From assembly GCF_009826895.1 (NCBI RefSeq), contig NZ_WUMV01000007.1, positions 372,001-436,000 of the forward strand: a stretch of DNA of 64,000 nucleotides, in the 5' to 3' direction. This DNA comes from Stappia sediminis (GTDB lineage Bacteria > Pseudomonadota > Alphaproteobacteria > Rhizobiales > Stappiaceae). A program made the position numbers and the translations under genes. Positions 37,121 to 50,565 of this stretch are shown here, in pieces. Position 1 is the stretch's first letter, and the number at the start of each line of letters is the position of its first letter. A model generated the notes under the pieces. That model made no database searches and was not told where the DNA came from. It saw only the letters and a program-made list of their open reading frames with translations.

Positions 37121-38803
37121 ATGCTCAGATTCGCGCCCGCGCTCACCATCGCCATCCTGATCGGGCCGGTGGCCGCCGGCATCATCGGCACACTGCTGCC
37201 GGCCTTCGGCTATCTGCCGGCGCTCGGCGGAGACGACTTCGGGCTGGAACCTTTCCATGCGTTGTTCTCGACGCCCGGCATCGCAACTTCGATCAGGCTC
37301 AGTATCGTCAACGGCCTTGGCGCGGCCGCCGGCGCCTTCCTGATCGTCATAGCCTTTACGGCCGCCTTCGAGGGAACGCGGACGTTCACCCAGATACACC
37401 GGCTGTTGTCGCCGCTTCTTTCCGTGCCCCACGCGGCGGCCGCCTTCGGCCTTGCCTTCCTGATCGCTCCAAGCGGCTTTGTCCTGCGGCTCCTCTCGCC
37501 CTGGGCGACGGGGCTGGACCGCCCGCCGGACGTCCTGATCCTGAACGATCCGGGCGGGATCGCCATGACGGCGGGGCTGATCGCCAAGGAAGCGCCCTTT
37601 CTGTTTCTCATGATGCTAGCCGCCCTGCCGCAATCGCAAAGCCGCGAAAGCCGGCAGCTTGCCACAACGCTCGGCTACCGCCGGGCGACAGGGTGGCTGC
37701 TCACGGTCCTTCCAAGGGTCTACCCGCAAATCCGCCTGCCGGTTTTCGCGGTGATCGCCTATTCCATCTCGGTGGTCGACGTCGCGATGATCCTCGGCCC
37801 GACGACGCCGGCTCCGCTTGCCGTACGCCTGACCCAATGGATGAGCGACCCCGACCTTACGCTCCGGTTCCAGGCGTCCGCGGGCGCGCTCCTGCAGCTT
37901 GGCCTCGCCGTCGCCGCAATCGCCTTGTGGATCGCGGGCGAGCGCTTCGCCGCACTTTTGGGCCGCAGATGGATCGAGGCAGGCACGCGAAGCATCGGCG
38001 ACGGGCTGATTGCGACGATCGGGGCAAGCGCCATGGCGCTGATCGTGACGGGAATGATACTTGGCGGAGTGGCGATCGGCCTGTGGTCCTTCGCCGGCTT
38101 CTGGCCGTTTCCCGACGCGTTGCCGCAAACGCTTTCCGCCGCGAACTGGACGGCAAACCTGCCGCGCGCGGCAGACACCATCGCCATCACGGCCGGGCTC
38201 GGGCTTGCGGCAGCTTTCGTTGCGGTTGCGCTTGCGCTGGCCTGCCTTGAAAACGAAACCCGGCGAAATCTCGCAATCGAGCACCGCAGGCTCGCCCTGC
38301 TCTATCTGCCGCTCCTCGTTCCCCAGATCGCCTTCCTGTTCGGTCTGCAGATCCTGTTCCTGCTGGTCGGCCTCGACGCGTCGGTCTACGGCGTCGCGGG
38401 CGCGCATCTCGTCTTCGTGCTGCCTTATGTGTTCCTGGCGTTGAGCGACCCCTGGCGGGCGCTCGACCCACGCTACGGGCGAATTGCGACCGCGATCGGC
38501 GCGCGGCCGGCCCGCGTCTTCTGGCGCGTGCGCTTTCCCCTGGCGCTGAGGGCGGTCGCGACCGCGGGCGCCCTCGGCTTCGCGGTATCCGTGGCGCAAT
38601 ATCTGCCAACGGTGCTGATAGGCGCGGGACGGGTGGAAACGGTAACCACCGAGGCCGTCGCGCTCGCATCCGGCGGGGACCGCCGCCTGATCGCGATCTA
38701 CGCCTGCCTGCAGATGCTACTGCCCTTCGCAGGCTTCCTGCTGGCGGGCGCGATTACCGGCTTCGCCTTCAGGAACAGGCATGCGTTGAGAACCGCCTCA
38801 TGA
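37121..38803 (+). CDS. YnjC-type ABC transporter permease (fused double permease)
   Basis: A 560-residue inner-membrane protein with about 12 hydrophobic segments, a duplicated BPD-transp-1 permease. The two halves carry coupling-loop EAA-like regions (QLATTLGYRRATGWLLTVLPRVYPQIRLPV in the first half; ATAIGARPARVFWRVRFPLALRAV in the second). One polypeptide therefore replaces a permease dimer. AAGGTGAG precedes the ATG. The gene overlaps the ATPase start by four bases. It forms the channel of the importer. Confidence 0.87.
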   Translation: MLRFAPALTIAILIGPVAAGIIGTLLPAFGYLPALGGDDFGLEPFHALFSTPGIATSIRLSIVNGLGAAAGAFLIVIAFTAAFEGTRTFTQIHRLLSPLLSVPHAAAAFGLAFLIAPSGFVLRLLSPWATGLDRPPDVLILNDPGGIAMTAGLIAKEAPFLFLMMLAALPQSQSRESRQLATTLGYRRATGWLLTVLPRVYPQIRLPVFAVIAYSISVVDVAMILGPTTPAPLAVRLTQWMSDPDLTLRFQASAGALLQLGLAVAAIALWIAGERFAALLGRRWIEAGTRSIGDGLIATIGASAMALIVTGMILGGVAIGLWSFAGFWPFPDALPQTLSAANWTANLPRAADTIAITAGLGLAAAFVAVALALACLENETRRNLAIEHRRLALLYLPLLVPQIAFLFGLQILFLLVGLDASVYGVAGAHLVFVLPYVFLALSDPWRALDPRYGRIATAIGARPARVFWRVRFPLALRAVATAGALGFAVSVAQYLPTVLIGAGRVETVTTEAVALASGGDRRLIAIYACLQMLLPFAGFLLAGAITGFAFRNRHALRTAS

Positions 38804-39468
38804 AAAGGAAAACGATGCCGGAAGAAAATGGCGCGCTATGCTTCGAGAACGTCGTCATAACTCGAGGCGGCAAGCCGCTGATCGCGCTCGACGCCCGTAT
38901 CGAGCCCGGCGATGTGCTGACCGTCATGGGCCCTTCCGGCTCCGGGAAGTCCACCTTGCTCAATTTCGCCGCCGGCTTCCTGCCGCCCGCATTTTCAGCC
39001 AAGGGAAGGGTGACGATCGGCGGCGAGGAGATAACCCGCCTTCCCGCGCATGAACGCCACTTGGGCCTTCTGTTTCAGGATCCGCTGCTCTTCCCGCATA
39101 TTTCGGTGGAGGGAAACCTGCTTTTCGCCGTGCCGCAACATGTGCGCGGGCGAAAGGCCCGCCGCGAACGCGTCGCGGCCGCGCTGGCGGAGGTGGAGCT
39201 TGATGGCTTCGGCCCGCGCGATCCGGCAACGCTGTCCGGCGGGCAGAAAGCGCGCGTGGCGCTCATGCGCGTGCTATTGGCCGAACCGCGCGCGCTTTTG
39301 CTTGACGAGCCGTTTTCCAGGCTTGACCCGGACTTGCGCGCCCAGGTGCGCCGCCTCGTCTTCGGCAAGGCGCGCGAACGCGGGCTGCCGACACTTCTCG
39401 TAACGCATGACGCCGCCGACGCTGAAAGCGCAGGCGGCGTCCTTGTCAAAATCGGCGATCCTGCCTGA
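38800..39468 (+). CDS. YnjD-type ABC transporter ATP-binding protein
   Basis: A 222-residue ABC ATPase. It has Walker A GPSGSGKSTLLNFAAG, Q-loop LGLLFQDPLLFPH, signature LSGGQKARVALMRVLLAEP, Walker B RALLLDEPFSRLD and the switch His in LLVTHDAADAE. ATGA overlap with the permease gene gives coupled translation. It is the motor of the YnjBCD-like importer and the last gene of that operon. It converges on the bacterioferritin gene with a ten-base gap. Confidence 0.92.
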   Translation: MKRKTMPEENGALCFENVVITRGGKPLIALDARIEPGDVLTVMGPSGSGKSTLLNFAAGFLPPAFSAKGRVTIGGEEITRLPAHERHLGLLFQDPLLFPHISVEGNLLFAVPQHVRGRKARRERVAAALAEVELDGFGPRDPATLSGGQKARVALMRVLLAEPRALLLDEPFSRLDPDLRAQVRRLVFGKARERGLPTLLVTHDAADAESAGGVLVKIGDPA

Positions 39469-39478
39469 GACGCTTGAC

Positions 39479-39967
39479 TCAGTCTTCGGCCTCGTTGGCG
39501 GGTGCGGCCTGAAGCTGGCCGTAACGCTCGATCCCGATCTGCTCGATAAGCTCAAGCTGCGTTTCCAGATAATCGATATGGCCTTCCTCGTCGGCCATGA
39601 GTTCCTCGAACAGCTTCATGGTGACGTAGTCGCCAGCCTTATTGCAGACGTCGCGCGCTTCCTTGTAGAGCGCGCGCGCGGAATATTCGCCGGCGAGATC
39701 GGCTTCCACGCACTCTTTCAGCGATTCGCCGATCCTGAGCGGGTCGAGGCTTTGCATGTTCGGGTGACCCTCGAGGAAGATGATGCGCTCGACGAGCTTG
39801 TCCGCGTGCTGCATCTCCTCGATGGACTCCTCGCGCTCCTTTTGCGCGAGTTTCGTGTAACCCCAGTCCTCGAGCAGGCGATAGTGCAGCCAATACTGGT
39901 TGACCGCCGTCATTTCGTGGCGAAGCGCGCGATTGAGATAGTCGAGTACCTTGTCGTCACCCTTCAT
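39479..39967 (-). CDS. bfr: Bacterioferritin
   Basis: A 162-residue four-helix ferritin-like protein, the normal Bfr length. Ferroxidase ligands can be seen in the family pattern [49 protein letters not shown] (E-x2-H) and [21 protein letters not shown] (E-x2-H). The heme-binding methionine corresponds to the region around HPNMQSL. AAGGAGA lies before the ATG at 39967. It stores iron as a 24-mer; the overlapping bfd gene encodes the likely electron donor for iron release. Confidence 0.96.
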   Translation of the reverse strand: MKGDDKVLDYLNRALRHEMTAVNQYWLHYRLLEDWGYTKLAQKEREESIEEMQHADKLVERIIFLEGHPNMQSLDPLRIGESLKECVEADLAGEYSARALYKEARDVCNKAGDYVTMKLFEELMADEEGHIDYLETQLELIEQIGIERYGQLQAAPANEAED

Positions 39968-40197
39968 TTCGCAGTCTCCTTTTCTTTCGCTTTTTCGGAA
40001 CTATCGCCTTGTCGAGGCTCCGCCTCGTGAATGATCGGGATCACCGCCTTGAAGCAGCCGCCGCAGCGCGGCCGGTGCCCGAGCGCGCGAAACACGGCCC
40101 CAGGCGTCACCACCCCGCCGTCCGGCGCTTGCCTGAGACGCGCCGCCGCCTCCCGCAACTCCTTGTCGCTCAACACATTGCAGGAACAGACGATCAC
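39964..40197 (-). CDS. bfd: Bacterioferritin-associated ferredoxin, (2Fe-2S) BFD domain
   Basis: About 77 residues from the GTG at 40197 (GGAGAAGACG upstream); upstream TTG codons are weaker candidates. The BFD cluster ligands are CSC near the N-terminus ([16 protein letters not shown]) and CGGC after HRPR ([19 protein letters not shown]). The C-terminus is charged ([10 protein letters not shown]). Its stop overlaps the bfr start (ATGA). It should reduce bacterioferritin heme to release stored iron. An iron-responsive promoter is expected upstream, but no clear Irr/Fur box was recognised. Confidence 0.88.
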   Translation of the reverse strand: MIVCSCNVLSDKELREAAARLRQAPDGGVVTPGAVFRALGHRPRCGGCFKAVIPIIHEAEPRQGDSSEKAKEKETAK

Positions 40198-40438
40198 CGT
40201 CTTCTCCAAGATTGCATGCCCGGCGCTCAACGTACAGCAACGTCAATGACGCTGAAAAACCGTTCCCTGCGACAGTTGAACCTTCCAGCAGCCGGTTTCA
40301 AGGCCGAATTACAGGGAGCGGCAGGACCGGCAAGCGTCCACCGCACTCGTCGGGCAACGATCAGCACCATAGATATGACGGGATGGATGGGATAGACAGT
40401 CACTGGGATAAATGATCGCCCCGACACGAGGAACCTTG

Positions 40439-41203
40439 ATGACAGCCACAGGCGAGACGCCGGACAATGGCCGCAAGACGATCGTCCTGACCGGCGCGAG
40501 CCGCGGAATTGGACATGCGACGGTAAAGCGCTTTTCCGCCGCCGGGTGGCGGGTGATCACCTGCTCGCGACACGCGTTTTCCGACAAGTGTCCGTGGCCG
40601 TCCGGCCCGGAGGACCATATCCAGGTCGACCTTTCCGATCCGGAAAACCTGGGGGTCGCCGTGGCGGAGATGCGAAAGCGCCTGGAAACGGAAGGTTCCA
40701 GGCTTCACGCCCTGGTCAACAATGCGGGCATCAGCCCCAAGGGCGAAAATGGAGAGCGTTTCAACTCGCTGACAACGCCGATGCACGCCTGGCGGCACGT
40801 CTTCCAGGTGAATTTCTTCGCTCCCATCATGCTCGCGCGCGGCCTCTTCAACGAGCTGAACGCCGCCGGCGGCTCCGTCGTCAACGTTACTTCGATCGCA
40901 GGAATGCGCGTCCACCCCTTCGCCGGCACGGCCTATGCCACGTCAAAGGCGGCCCTTGCAGCGCTGACCCGCGAAATGGCCGCCGATTTCGGCCCGCACG
41001 GCATTCGCGTCAACGCCATCGCACCGGGAGAGATAGAAACGTCGATCCTTTCTCCCGGTACGGAAAAACTGGTGGACGGGCTTCCGCTACGCCGTCTCGG
41101 GCGCCCGGACGAAGTCGCCGAGACGATATTCTTCCTGTGCTCCAGCCCATCCTCGTATGTCACCGGATCGGAGATCCATATCAACGGCGGCCAGCACGTA
41201 TAA
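40439..41203 (+). CDS. SDR-family oxidoreductase
   Basis: A 254-residue classical SDR from the ATG at 40439 with GAGGAACC upstream. It has TGASRGIG for the cofactor, NNAGISPKGENGERF, catalytic Ser in NVTSIAGM, YATSKAALAAL (Tyr-x3-Lys) and GSEIHINGGQHV at the C-terminus. It is a single gene between the iron-storage pair and the chemoreceptors; substrate unknown. The stop is followed by a small 7-bp hairpin (41209-41227, TTTTCGC/GCGAAAA) that may serve as a weak terminator. Confidence 0.83.
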   Translation: MTATGETPDNGRKTIVLTGASRGIGHATVKRFSAAGWRVITCSRHAFSDKCPWPSGPEDHIQVDLSDPENLGVAVAEMRKRLETEGSRLHALVNNAGISPKGENGERFNSLTTPMHAWRHVFQVNFFAPIMLARGLFNELNAAGGSVVNVTSIAGMRVHPFAGTAYATSKAALAALTREMAADFGPHGIRVNAIAPGEIETSILSPGTEKLVDGLPLRRLGRPDEVAETIFFLCSSPSSYVTGSEIHINGGQHV

Positions 41204-41440
41204 ATTTTTTTTCGCGATTGGCGAAAACATGAATCGCATGCTTTGCTGCACCTGCAGCACCTTGTTATCATTATTTTTTTGCGTCACAGCAAAATCATTT
41301 CGCATATGCAATATTAACTTCGTAAATGCTTCTAATTTCGTAACGTAAACAAAATGACTTAAACGAAAATTTTAGAGATTGCTCCGCTAACTTCGCCTCC
41401 CGACCTTGCGGAACACCCGTGACACGACGCGGAGTTACAA
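41204..41440. promoter_or_regulatory. AT-rich intergenic region before the first chemoreceptor
   Basis: About 237 bases with a small hairpin at 41209-41227 and then a long AT-rich stretch (about 41260-41385) that contrasts with the GC-rich surroundings. It probably contains the promoter of the chemoreceptor gene. No clear sigma-28 or sigma-54 box was identified. Confidence 0.45.
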
Positions 41441-43156
41441 ATGCGATTTCTGGCGAAACTGAACCTTCAAACCATCATGGCCGCGGCCTCGGTCGTAATG
41501 ATCGTCCTGGCACTCGGGACTGTAAGCGCCGTGATCTACTTCCTGATCTCCGACCAGATCACGCAGGACGCCATCGCGCGACAGAACGCAAGTCTGCGCG
41601 TCGCGGCCGAAATCGTGGAACGCGACCTGCCCGGCACCGAAATCGCCTGGGGCAAGGACGGCAATGTCGAACGCGTCGTGATGGAAGAAATACCGGAAGA
41701 ATTCGCCAGCCACGAGATGATCGACACCGTCGGGCGCATGACGCATGAAACGGCGACGGTCTTCAAGTGGGACGACAAGACGCGCGACTTCTGGCGCAAG
41801 ACGACCAACATCGTGAAGCCGGACGGCAACCGCGCCGTCGGCACCCAGCTTGGACAGAACGGGGCCGTCTATCCGGTGGTGACGAAGGGCGACACCTTCC
41901 GTGGCGAGGCCATCATCCTCGGAACTCCCTACTACACCATCTACGAGCCGATCTACTCCAAGCGCGGCGACATCATCGGCATCCTTTATGCCGGCGTCCG
42001 CAAGTCGGTGATCAACGCGCTGATGAACAACATCACCAGCAAGCTCATGATCGCATTCGCGGCGATCCTGCTGGTCGCTGGCGCCAGCATGACGTTCCTG
42101 GTGCGCACCCTGCTGCGCCCGATCCCGATGCTGGCGAATGTCACGCACCGCCTTGCCGAGGACGATCTCGACGTCGATGTGCCGTTCGCCGACCGAAAGA
42201 ACGAGATCGGCCAGCTCGCCACCGCCATAGCGACCTTGAAGACGCGAGCGGAGGAACGCCGCGACCTCGCCGCCTCGCAGGAAACCGACGAGGAATCCCG
42301 CCGCGAGCGCCAGAAGCGCATCGAGCAGATGATCTCCGGCTTCCGCTCGCAGGTTCAATCCCTCACCTCTTCGGTCGGCGATACTGTCACCGGCCTTGAA
42401 GAGACCTCGCGTACGCTGACCGGCCTCGCCCGCGAAAGCGCTGCCAAGGCAAGCGAGACGGCAACCTCAAGCGACGAAGCCAGCCAGAACGTGGAGACGG
42501 TCGCCTCGGCTTCCGAGGAACTGACCGCCTCGATTTCGGAAATCTCGCGCCAGATCGGACAGACCATGAAGGTGGTCAACCAGGCGACGGAAGGGGCGAA
42601 ATCGACCAATGAGAAAGTCGCGAGCCTTGCGTCCGCCGCCGGCAAGATCGGCGAGGTCGTTACCCTTATCCAGGCGATTGCCGAACAGACGAACCTGCTT
42701 GCGCTGAACGCCACCATCGAAGCTGCGCGCGCCGGCGAGGCGGGCAAGGGCTTCGCCGTCGTGGCGGCCGAGGTGAAGGAGCTTGCGACCCAGACCTCCA
42801 AGGCGACGGAAGAAATCTCCGGCCAGATCTCCGCCATCCAGGCTTCCACCCGCGAGGCGGTGACGGCGATCGGCGAGATCACCGAAACCATGGACGAGGT
42901 CAACGGCTACACGTCATCCATCGCCACTGCAGTCGAACAGCAGGGAGCGGCGACCAACGACATTTCGCAAAGCGTGCTGCAGGCCGCGCGCGGAACGTCT
43001 TCGGTCACACAGAACATGACCGGTCTTTCGACCACCGTCGACCAGACGTCGGCCGCCGCCGACGAGGTGCTTCGCGCCTCAAGCGACATGGCGTCGAAAA
43101 CCACTGCCCTCAACAGCGAAATCGAACGCTTCCTGAACGAAGTTTCGGCGGCCTGA
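41441..43156 (+). CDS. Methyl-accepting chemotaxis protein, Cache sensor
   Basis: A 571-residue chemoreceptor. The transmembrane helices are at about 11-34 and 201-222. The roughly 165-residue periplasmic region between them resembles a Cache_3/Cache_2-type fold ([50 protein letters not shown]). A HAMP domain follows at about 223-275, and then the coiled signalling domain with the [18 protein letters not shown] hairpin tip read in parts. No CheR-docking pentapeptide is present at the C-terminus. GGAG precedes the ATG. The ligand is unknown; relatives of this sensor bind small organic acids. Confidence 0.92.
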   Translation: MRFLAKLNLQTIMAAASVVMIVLALGTVSAVIYFLISDQITQDAIARQNASLRVAAEIVERDLPGTEIAWGKDGNVERVVMEEIPEEFASHEMIDTVGRMTHETATVFKWDDKTRDFWRKTTNIVKPDGNRAVGTQLGQNGAVYPVVTKGDTFRGEAIILGTPYYTIYEPIYSKRGDIIGILYAGVRKSVINALMNNITSKLMIAFAAILLVAGASMTFLVRTLLRPIPMLANVTHRLAEDDLDVDVPFADRKNEIGQLATAIATLKTRAEERRDLAASQETDEESRRERQKRIEQMISGFRSQVQSLTSSVGDTVTGLEETSRTLTGLARESAAKASETATSSDEASQNVETVASASEELTASISEISRQIGQTMKVVNQATEGAKSTNEKVASLASAAGKIGEVVTLIQAIAEQTNLLALNATIEAARAGEAGKGFAVVAAEVKELATQTSKATEEISGQISAIQASTREAVTAIGEITETMDEVNGYTSSIATAVEQQGAATNDISQSVLQAARGTSSVTQNMTGLSTTVDQTSAAADEVLRASSDMASKTTALNSEIERFLNEVSAA

Positions 43157-43186
43157 ACCAGGCTTGCAAAGCAACCGCCTGTCATG

Positions 43187-43212
43187 GAAACGGGGCCTCG
43201 GCCCCGTTTCTT
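43187..43212 (+). terminator. Rho-independent terminator after first chemoreceptor
   Basis: A 10-bp stem (43187-43196 with 43201-43210, arm GAAACGGGGC), a four-base loop and a short T-rich tail. The following 160 bases to the next gene are AT-rich and hold its promoter, so the two chemoreceptor genes are separately transcribed. Confidence 0.8.
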
Positions 43213-43372
43213 GCGTCTGGGCCATTATTATTCCGTTTACCACGTTAGACTTTCTATCTATTTGTTTTCCCTGCGTAAATTAAACTTACCCGACGTTGGA
43301 TTTACCTCTCCTTCATTCCCCGCGTATTAGCCTTTCGAAGAATAAGATCACTGTTTCTGGGGGAGAAGTACG

Positions 43373-45805
43373 TTGCGTGTCCTCAATATCATCAACAACC
43401 TGCGCTTTTCAGCGAAGATCGGCGGCGGCTTCGCTGCCGTCCTTTTGCTGACGGCCGTCGTCGGCGCGGTCGGGACATTCGCCATTCGCGGCCTGACGAC
43501 GCAGATGGAAACATCCGACCACGCCAGCCAGGTTATTTCCCAGCTGCAGGAAGTTTCGGCCACGCGCGAGACCTATCTTGCCTCGCGCAAGGAAGAGGAT
43601 GCCTCGGCCCATCAGCAATCGGTGGATACTCTGCTCGGCAAGCTCAACGTTCTCAGGAACGACCTTGCGTCCAGACCGGAAGGATCGGGCGAGCTTGACG
43701 GGGCGGTCGACGCGGTCAACGGCATGGGCGCAACCTTCGGCGAAGTTACGGAAGTGCTTGGCGAGCAGGACGCGCTTCTCAAGGACCTTTCGGTCGCCGT
43801 AAGCCGCCTTGGCGCTTTCGCCACGACCATCGACAGCCAGGTTCAGAATATTCGCCGCGCGGCAAGCCGCGATGCGCTCAATGCCTCCAGGACAAGGGAG
43901 CAGGCGGACGCGCTCGGCCGGTCGATCGCCGATGCCCAGGAAAACGCGCTGACGATCCAGTATCTCTTCCTTCAGGCGACGACCTCGACGGCAGCGGACA
44001 GCTTCGATACCGCCGCGGGACGCGCGATCGAAATGAGCGAGACGCTTGTGGAAGTCGCCGATCAGAAGGTTTCCGGCATCGACCAGGCCGCCCTGAAGGA
44101 ACTGGCCAATCAGTCGATGAAGCTCAACGCGGAGTTCGATGAACTGCTCGGCACGACCGACTTCACGAAGGTCTATGCGCTGCGCCAGCAGATCAAGGCC
44201 ACCATCGAAAACATCAACAACGCGATGACGATCCTCCGCCAGGCCGCCTATACGGCGATCGACAAGGCGCAATACATCGACGGCAAGGCAAACACCGAGC
44301 TTGCCGCCGTCGACATGGTATCGGCCAATACGGTGAAACTCAGCCAGGCCGCGCTCAACGTCCGCGCGACCACCATGGAACTGCTTGCGGGCGTCGGCCG
44401 CACTTCGGCGTTCAATGTGCAGACGCGCCTTGCAGAACTTCAGCAGGCCGCGCAGCTGCTGAAAGCCGACGCCACGGCCTTCGCCTCGATCGCCGACACC
44501 GTGGCCAATATCGAGGAGCAGATCGCAGCCTATGAAAAGGCGTTCAACGCCGTGATTTCCGGACGGCAGGCGCTTTCGCAGAAGCAGTCGCTTCTCGACG
44601 AACTGTCGATGGACGTGCGCAGCCGCATCGGCGCGCTGGCCGAAGCCCAGTCTGTGGCGGCAATGACGAGCGGCACCTTCGCTCTGACGACGATCGGAAT
44701 TACTCTCGCCGCCGCAATGGCCATCGGCATCGCGCTCGCTTTCTTCCTGTCGATCGCAATCAGCAAGCCCACGCGCCGGCTGACGGACGTGATGGGGCGT
44801 CTGGCCGAGGGCGACACGAGCGTCGACCTTGCCGACAGCGAGCGACGCGACGAGATCGGCGACATGAGCCGCGCCGTCCAGGTCTTCCGCGACAACGCCA
44901 TCGAGCGCGAGCGCCTTCGCGGCGAGCAGGCGCGTGAGCAGGAAGCCCAGAACGCGCGCCAGAGCCGCATCGAGACGCTGATCTCCGATTTCCGCGGCAC
45001 GGTGGGCGAACTCACCTCCTCCGTCGGCGAAACGGCCGAAGGCCTTGAGGCGACCGCACGCGCGCTGACGGGAATTGCGAGCGAAAGCTCCGACCGTGCA
45101 ACGGAAACGGCGAACGCCAGCGACGAGGCCACCTCCAACGTGGAAAGCGTCGCGAGCGCCGCCGAAGAACTTGCGGCCTCAATCTCTGAAATCGCACGCC
45201 AGGTGGGCCAGACTACCGAAGTCGTCAACCAGGCGAGCGAAGGCACCCGGGCGACGAACCAGAAGGTGGAAGGACTGGCCGCCGCCGCCGGCAAGATCGG
45301 CGAGGTCGTAACGCTGATCCAGGCGATCGCCGAACAGACCAACCTGCTGGCGCTCAACGCCACCATCGAGGCCGCGCGCGCCGGCGACGCCGGCAAGGGC
45401 TTCGCCGTGGTGGCGGCCGAGGTCAAGGAACTCGCCAACCAGACGTCAAAGGCGACGGAAGAAATCTCCGCGCAGATCTCCGCGATCCAGGAGTCCACCC
45501 AGGAAGCGGTGGACGCCATCGCCGCGATCACCGGCACTATGTCGGAGGTGGACACCTATACCTCCGCCATCGCCTCTGCCGTGGAGCAGCAAGGTGCGGC
45601 GACCAACGAGATTTCCGGCAACGTCCAGAAGGCGGCGCAGGGAACGACCTCGGTCAGCGGCAACATGGCGGAACTGACGCGCGCCGTCGCGCATACCAAC
45701 GAATCCGCCGACCAGGTGCTCGCCGCCTCCACGACCGTTGGCGAGAAGACGCAGATCCTGAGCGAAGAGATCGAGCGTTTCCTGCGCGAGGTCGCAGCCG
45801 CCTGA
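43373..45805 (+). CDS. Methyl-accepting chemotaxis protein, large helical sensor
   Basis: An 810-residue chemoreceptor. The start is the TTG at 43373 with GGGGGAGAAG upstream; no ATG or GTG in frame is available near it. Transmembrane helices are at about 16-38 and 437-462. The roughly 400-residue periplasmic part looks wholly alpha-helical and is the size expected for a helical bimodular (HBM-like) or extended four-helix sensor. HAMP follows, then a signalling domain nearly identical in motif and layout to the preceding chemoreceptor ([18 protein letters not shown] region). The shared C-terminal half and different sensors point to duplication plus sensor replacement. Confidence 0.9.
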   Translation: MRVLNIINNLRFSAKIGGGFAAVLLLTAVVGAVGTFAIRGLTTQMETSDHASQVISQLQEVSATRETYLASRKEEDASAHQQSVDTLLGKLNVLRNDLASRPEGSGELDGAVDAVNGMGATFGEVTEVLGEQDALLKDLSVAVSRLGAFATTIDSQVQNIRRAASRDALNASRTREQADALGRSIADAQENALTIQYLFLQATTSTAADSFDTAAGRAIEMSETLVEVADQKVSGIDQAALKELANQSMKLNAEFDELLGTTDFTKVYALRQQIKATIENINNAMTILRQAAYTAIDKAQYIDGKANTELAAVDMVSANTVKLSQAALNVRATTMELLAGVGRTSAFNVQTRLAELQQAAQLLKADATAFASIADTVANIEEQIAAYEKAFNAVISGRQALSQKQSLLDELSMDVRSRIGALAEAQSVAAMTSGTFALTTIGITLAAAMAIGIALAFFLSIAISKPTRRLTDVMGRLAEGDTSVDLADSERRDEIGDMSRAVQVFRDNAIERERLRGEQAREQEAQNARQSRIETLISDFRGTVGELTSSVGETAEGLEATARALTGIASESSDRATETANASDEATSNVESVASAAEELAASISEIARQVGQTTEVVNQASEGTRATNQKVEGLAAAAGKIGEVVTLIQAIAEQTNLLALNATIEAARAGDAGKGFAVVAAEVKELANQTSKATEEISAQISAIQESTQEAVDAIAAITGTMSEVDTYTSAIASAVEQQGAATNEISGNVQKAAQGTTSVSGNMAELTRAVAHTNESADQVLAASTTVGEKTQILSEEIERFLREVAAA

Positions 45806-45831
45806 CGATCAGCAAAAAGCGGACAATAAAA

Positions 45832-45862
45832 AACGGGCGGTGCATCGGCACCGCCCGTTGTT
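45832..45862. terminator. Bidirectional terminator between MCP and coxM
   Basis: A 12-bp perfect stem (45832-45843 with 45848-45859, arm AACGGGCGGTGC) and a four-base loop, with A-rich sequence on one side and T-rich on the other. Placed between two convergent genes, it can serve both strands. Confidence 0.85.
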
Positions 45863-45883
45863 GCATTCATCGGGCGCCGGGTT

Positions 45884-46687
45884 TCAGCCCGCTGCGGCAA
45901 CCGCGCGCTTGGCCATGACCGTCACGAGGTTCGCACGATAATCCGCCGAGCCGTGAATGTCGGAAAGCATATCGCCAGAGGACACCTTCACGCCCGCAAC
46001 GGCATCTGGCGACCAGTTCGACGATAGCGCCTGCTCCATTTCCGCGACCCGGAAGACGCCGTCCTCGCCGGCGCCCGTCACCGCGACGCGAACCGAACCG
46101 TCGGCCAGCTTCGCGGCGAAAACTCCCGTCATGGAGTAGCGCGAGGCGGGGTTGGGGTATTTCGCGTAGGCCGCTTTTTCGGGTGCCGGGAAGGTAACGG
46201 CGGTAACGATCTCATCCGGCTCCAGTGCGGTCTCGAAAAGGCCGGTGAAGAAATCGTCGGCGCTCAATTCGCGCTTGTTCGTCGTCACCGTTGCATTCAG
46301 CCCGACGAGCGCGCCGGGATAATCCGCCGCAGGATCGTTGTTGGCGATCGAGCCGCCGATCGTTCCCATATGGCGCACGTGCGGGTCACCGATCTCACCA
46401 GCGAGCGATGCGAGCGCGGGGATTAACCGGCGGACGGTCTCGGAACCCGCGACTTCGGCATGGGTGACGGCAGCACCTATGCGCACGCCGCCGCCGCCCG
46501 TCTCCGTGATGCCCTTGAGATCGTCGATATGGCGAAGGTCGATCACATCCGAGGGTGCTGCGAGACGCTGCTTCATGGTCGGGATCAGCGTCTGGCCGCC
46601 GGCGAGAAGCTTGGCCTCGTCCGACTTGGCAAGAAGGGCCGCGGCATCGGCGACCGTTTTGGGTCGATGGTAGTTGGTCTCGTACAT
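45884..46687 (-). CDS. coxM: CoxM-like FAD subunit of a molybdenum hydroxylase
   Basis: A 267-residue FAD-binding medium subunit of the xanthine dehydrogenase/CO dehydrogenase superfamily. FAD motifs LAGGQTLIPTMKQRL and HMGTIGGSIANNDPAADYP are clear, and the C-terminal CO-dehydrogenase flavoprotein domain follows. The ATG at 46687 is chosen over an upstream TTG. It lies 64 bases after coxL and is the last gene of the operon. Electrons from the Mo centre pass via the 2Fe-2S subunit to this FAD. The name gives family only; see the CoxL entry on function. Confidence 0.88.
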   Translation of the reverse strand: MYETNYHRPKTVADAAALLAKSDEAKLLAGGQTLIPTMKQRLAAPSDVIDLRHIDDLKGITETGGGGVRIGAAVTHAEVAGSETVRRLIPALASLAGEIGDPHVRHMGTIGGSIANNDPAADYPGALVGLNATVTTNKRELSADDFFTGLFETALEPDEIVTAVTFPAPEKAAYAKYPNPASRYSMTGVFAAKLADGSVRVAVTGAGEDGVFRVAEMEQALSSNWSPDAVAGVKVSSGDMLSDIHGSADYRANLVTVMAKRAVAAAG

Positions 46688-46751
46688 GGACAAATTCCAT
46701 CCGTTGAAGTTGAAAGGCGGCGCCGGCCCTGAAGCCGGCGCCTCTCATCTC

Positions 46752-49115
<2,364 letters not shown>

Positions 49116-49190
49116 GGTATTCTCTCCTTGGGTCCGCCCTTAAGCGGGATTGTTCCTCGTCTGGATCAGGGTCTTCTTGTTTATTCGCGG

Positions 49191-49679
<489 letters not shown>

Positions 49680-49788
49680 GGTAGTCCTCCCTTTCGATTT
49701 GTACCGGGCGTCAATCGGCCCGGAATCCGGCATTTTGGACAAACTGGAGAAAGAGGCGCCCGAACCTTTGTCGGGCGATCCCGAAAAT

Positions 49789-50472
49789 TCAGCTCATGAG
49801 AGCAAGTACGACGATGATCGCGCCGAGCGCGATCAGGCCCCAGACCATCGGTCCGCCATAGGCGTTCTTGGCCGCCGCCGTCTCGACCGTTTCTTCCGCG
49901 CGGTGCACCGCGTCCTCGACGCTGTGCTCGACCTTGCTGGCGAGCCCGCTGACCTCCTCGGCCATATGCTCATCGGCGATCGACCGTGCCTCCTCGATGA
50001 CGCCGGGGTCCGGCTCCTCGGACGCCGTTCCGCCACCTTCGACCTGCGAACGGAAGTTGGCGAAAAATTCATCCGCCATCTTGCGCGCCGTCGAATCGAT
50101 AAGCCGGGAGCCGAGCTGGGCAAGCTTTCCGCCGACTTGCGCCTTCACGACGTAGGAGAGCAGCGTTTCCCCACCGTCTTCGGCGAGGCTCACATCGGCG
50201 GAGCCCTTGGCGAAACCGGCGACGCCGCCCTTGCCCTCGCCGACGATGCGATAGCTCTCGGGCGGCTTGATATCCTCAAGCGTGACGTCGCCCTTGAACT
50301 TCGCCTTCACCGGCCCGACCTTGGCGGTGACCAGCGCGTTCATTTCCGTATCGGATTGTTTTTCCAGGGACTCGCAGCCGGGAATGGAAGCCTTGAGCAC
50401 CTCCGGATCGTTGAGCGCTTCCCACACGCGGTCGCGCGGCGCGGCGATCCGATACTCACCCGTCATATCCAT
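49789..50472 (-). CDS. coxG: CoxG-family SRPBCC membrane-anchored protein
   Basis: A 227-residue CoxG-like protein. Residues about 1-150 are a START/SRPBCC domain ([36 protein letters not shown], read in parts; [26 protein letters not shown]). A helical, acidic linker follows, and the C-terminus is a single transmembrane helix ([19 protein letters not shown]). CoxG proteins are thought to tether or assist the hydroxylase at the inner membrane. GGGAGG lies upstream of the ATG. It is the first gene of the operon, so the promoter should lie in the gap to its right. Confidence 0.88.
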   Translation of the reverse strand: MDMTGEYRIAAPRDRVWEALNDPEVLKASIPGCESLEKQSDTEMNALVTAKVGPVKAKFKGDVTLEDIKPPESYRIVGEGKGGVAGFAKGSADVSLAEDGGETLLSYVVKAQVGGKLAQLGSRLIDSTARKMADEFFANFRSQVEGGGTASEEPDPGVIEEARSIADEHMAEEVSGLASKVEHSVEDAVHRAEETVETAAAKNAYGGPMVWGLIALGAIIVVLALMS

Positions 50473-50565
50473 GGGGTTGTCGACCTCCCGTTTTTTATAG
50501 AGCGCCGTTCGGGACGCTTGCCGTCCGCCGGTTCCGGCTGCCGCTCTCGCAATTCTCTCGTTACA

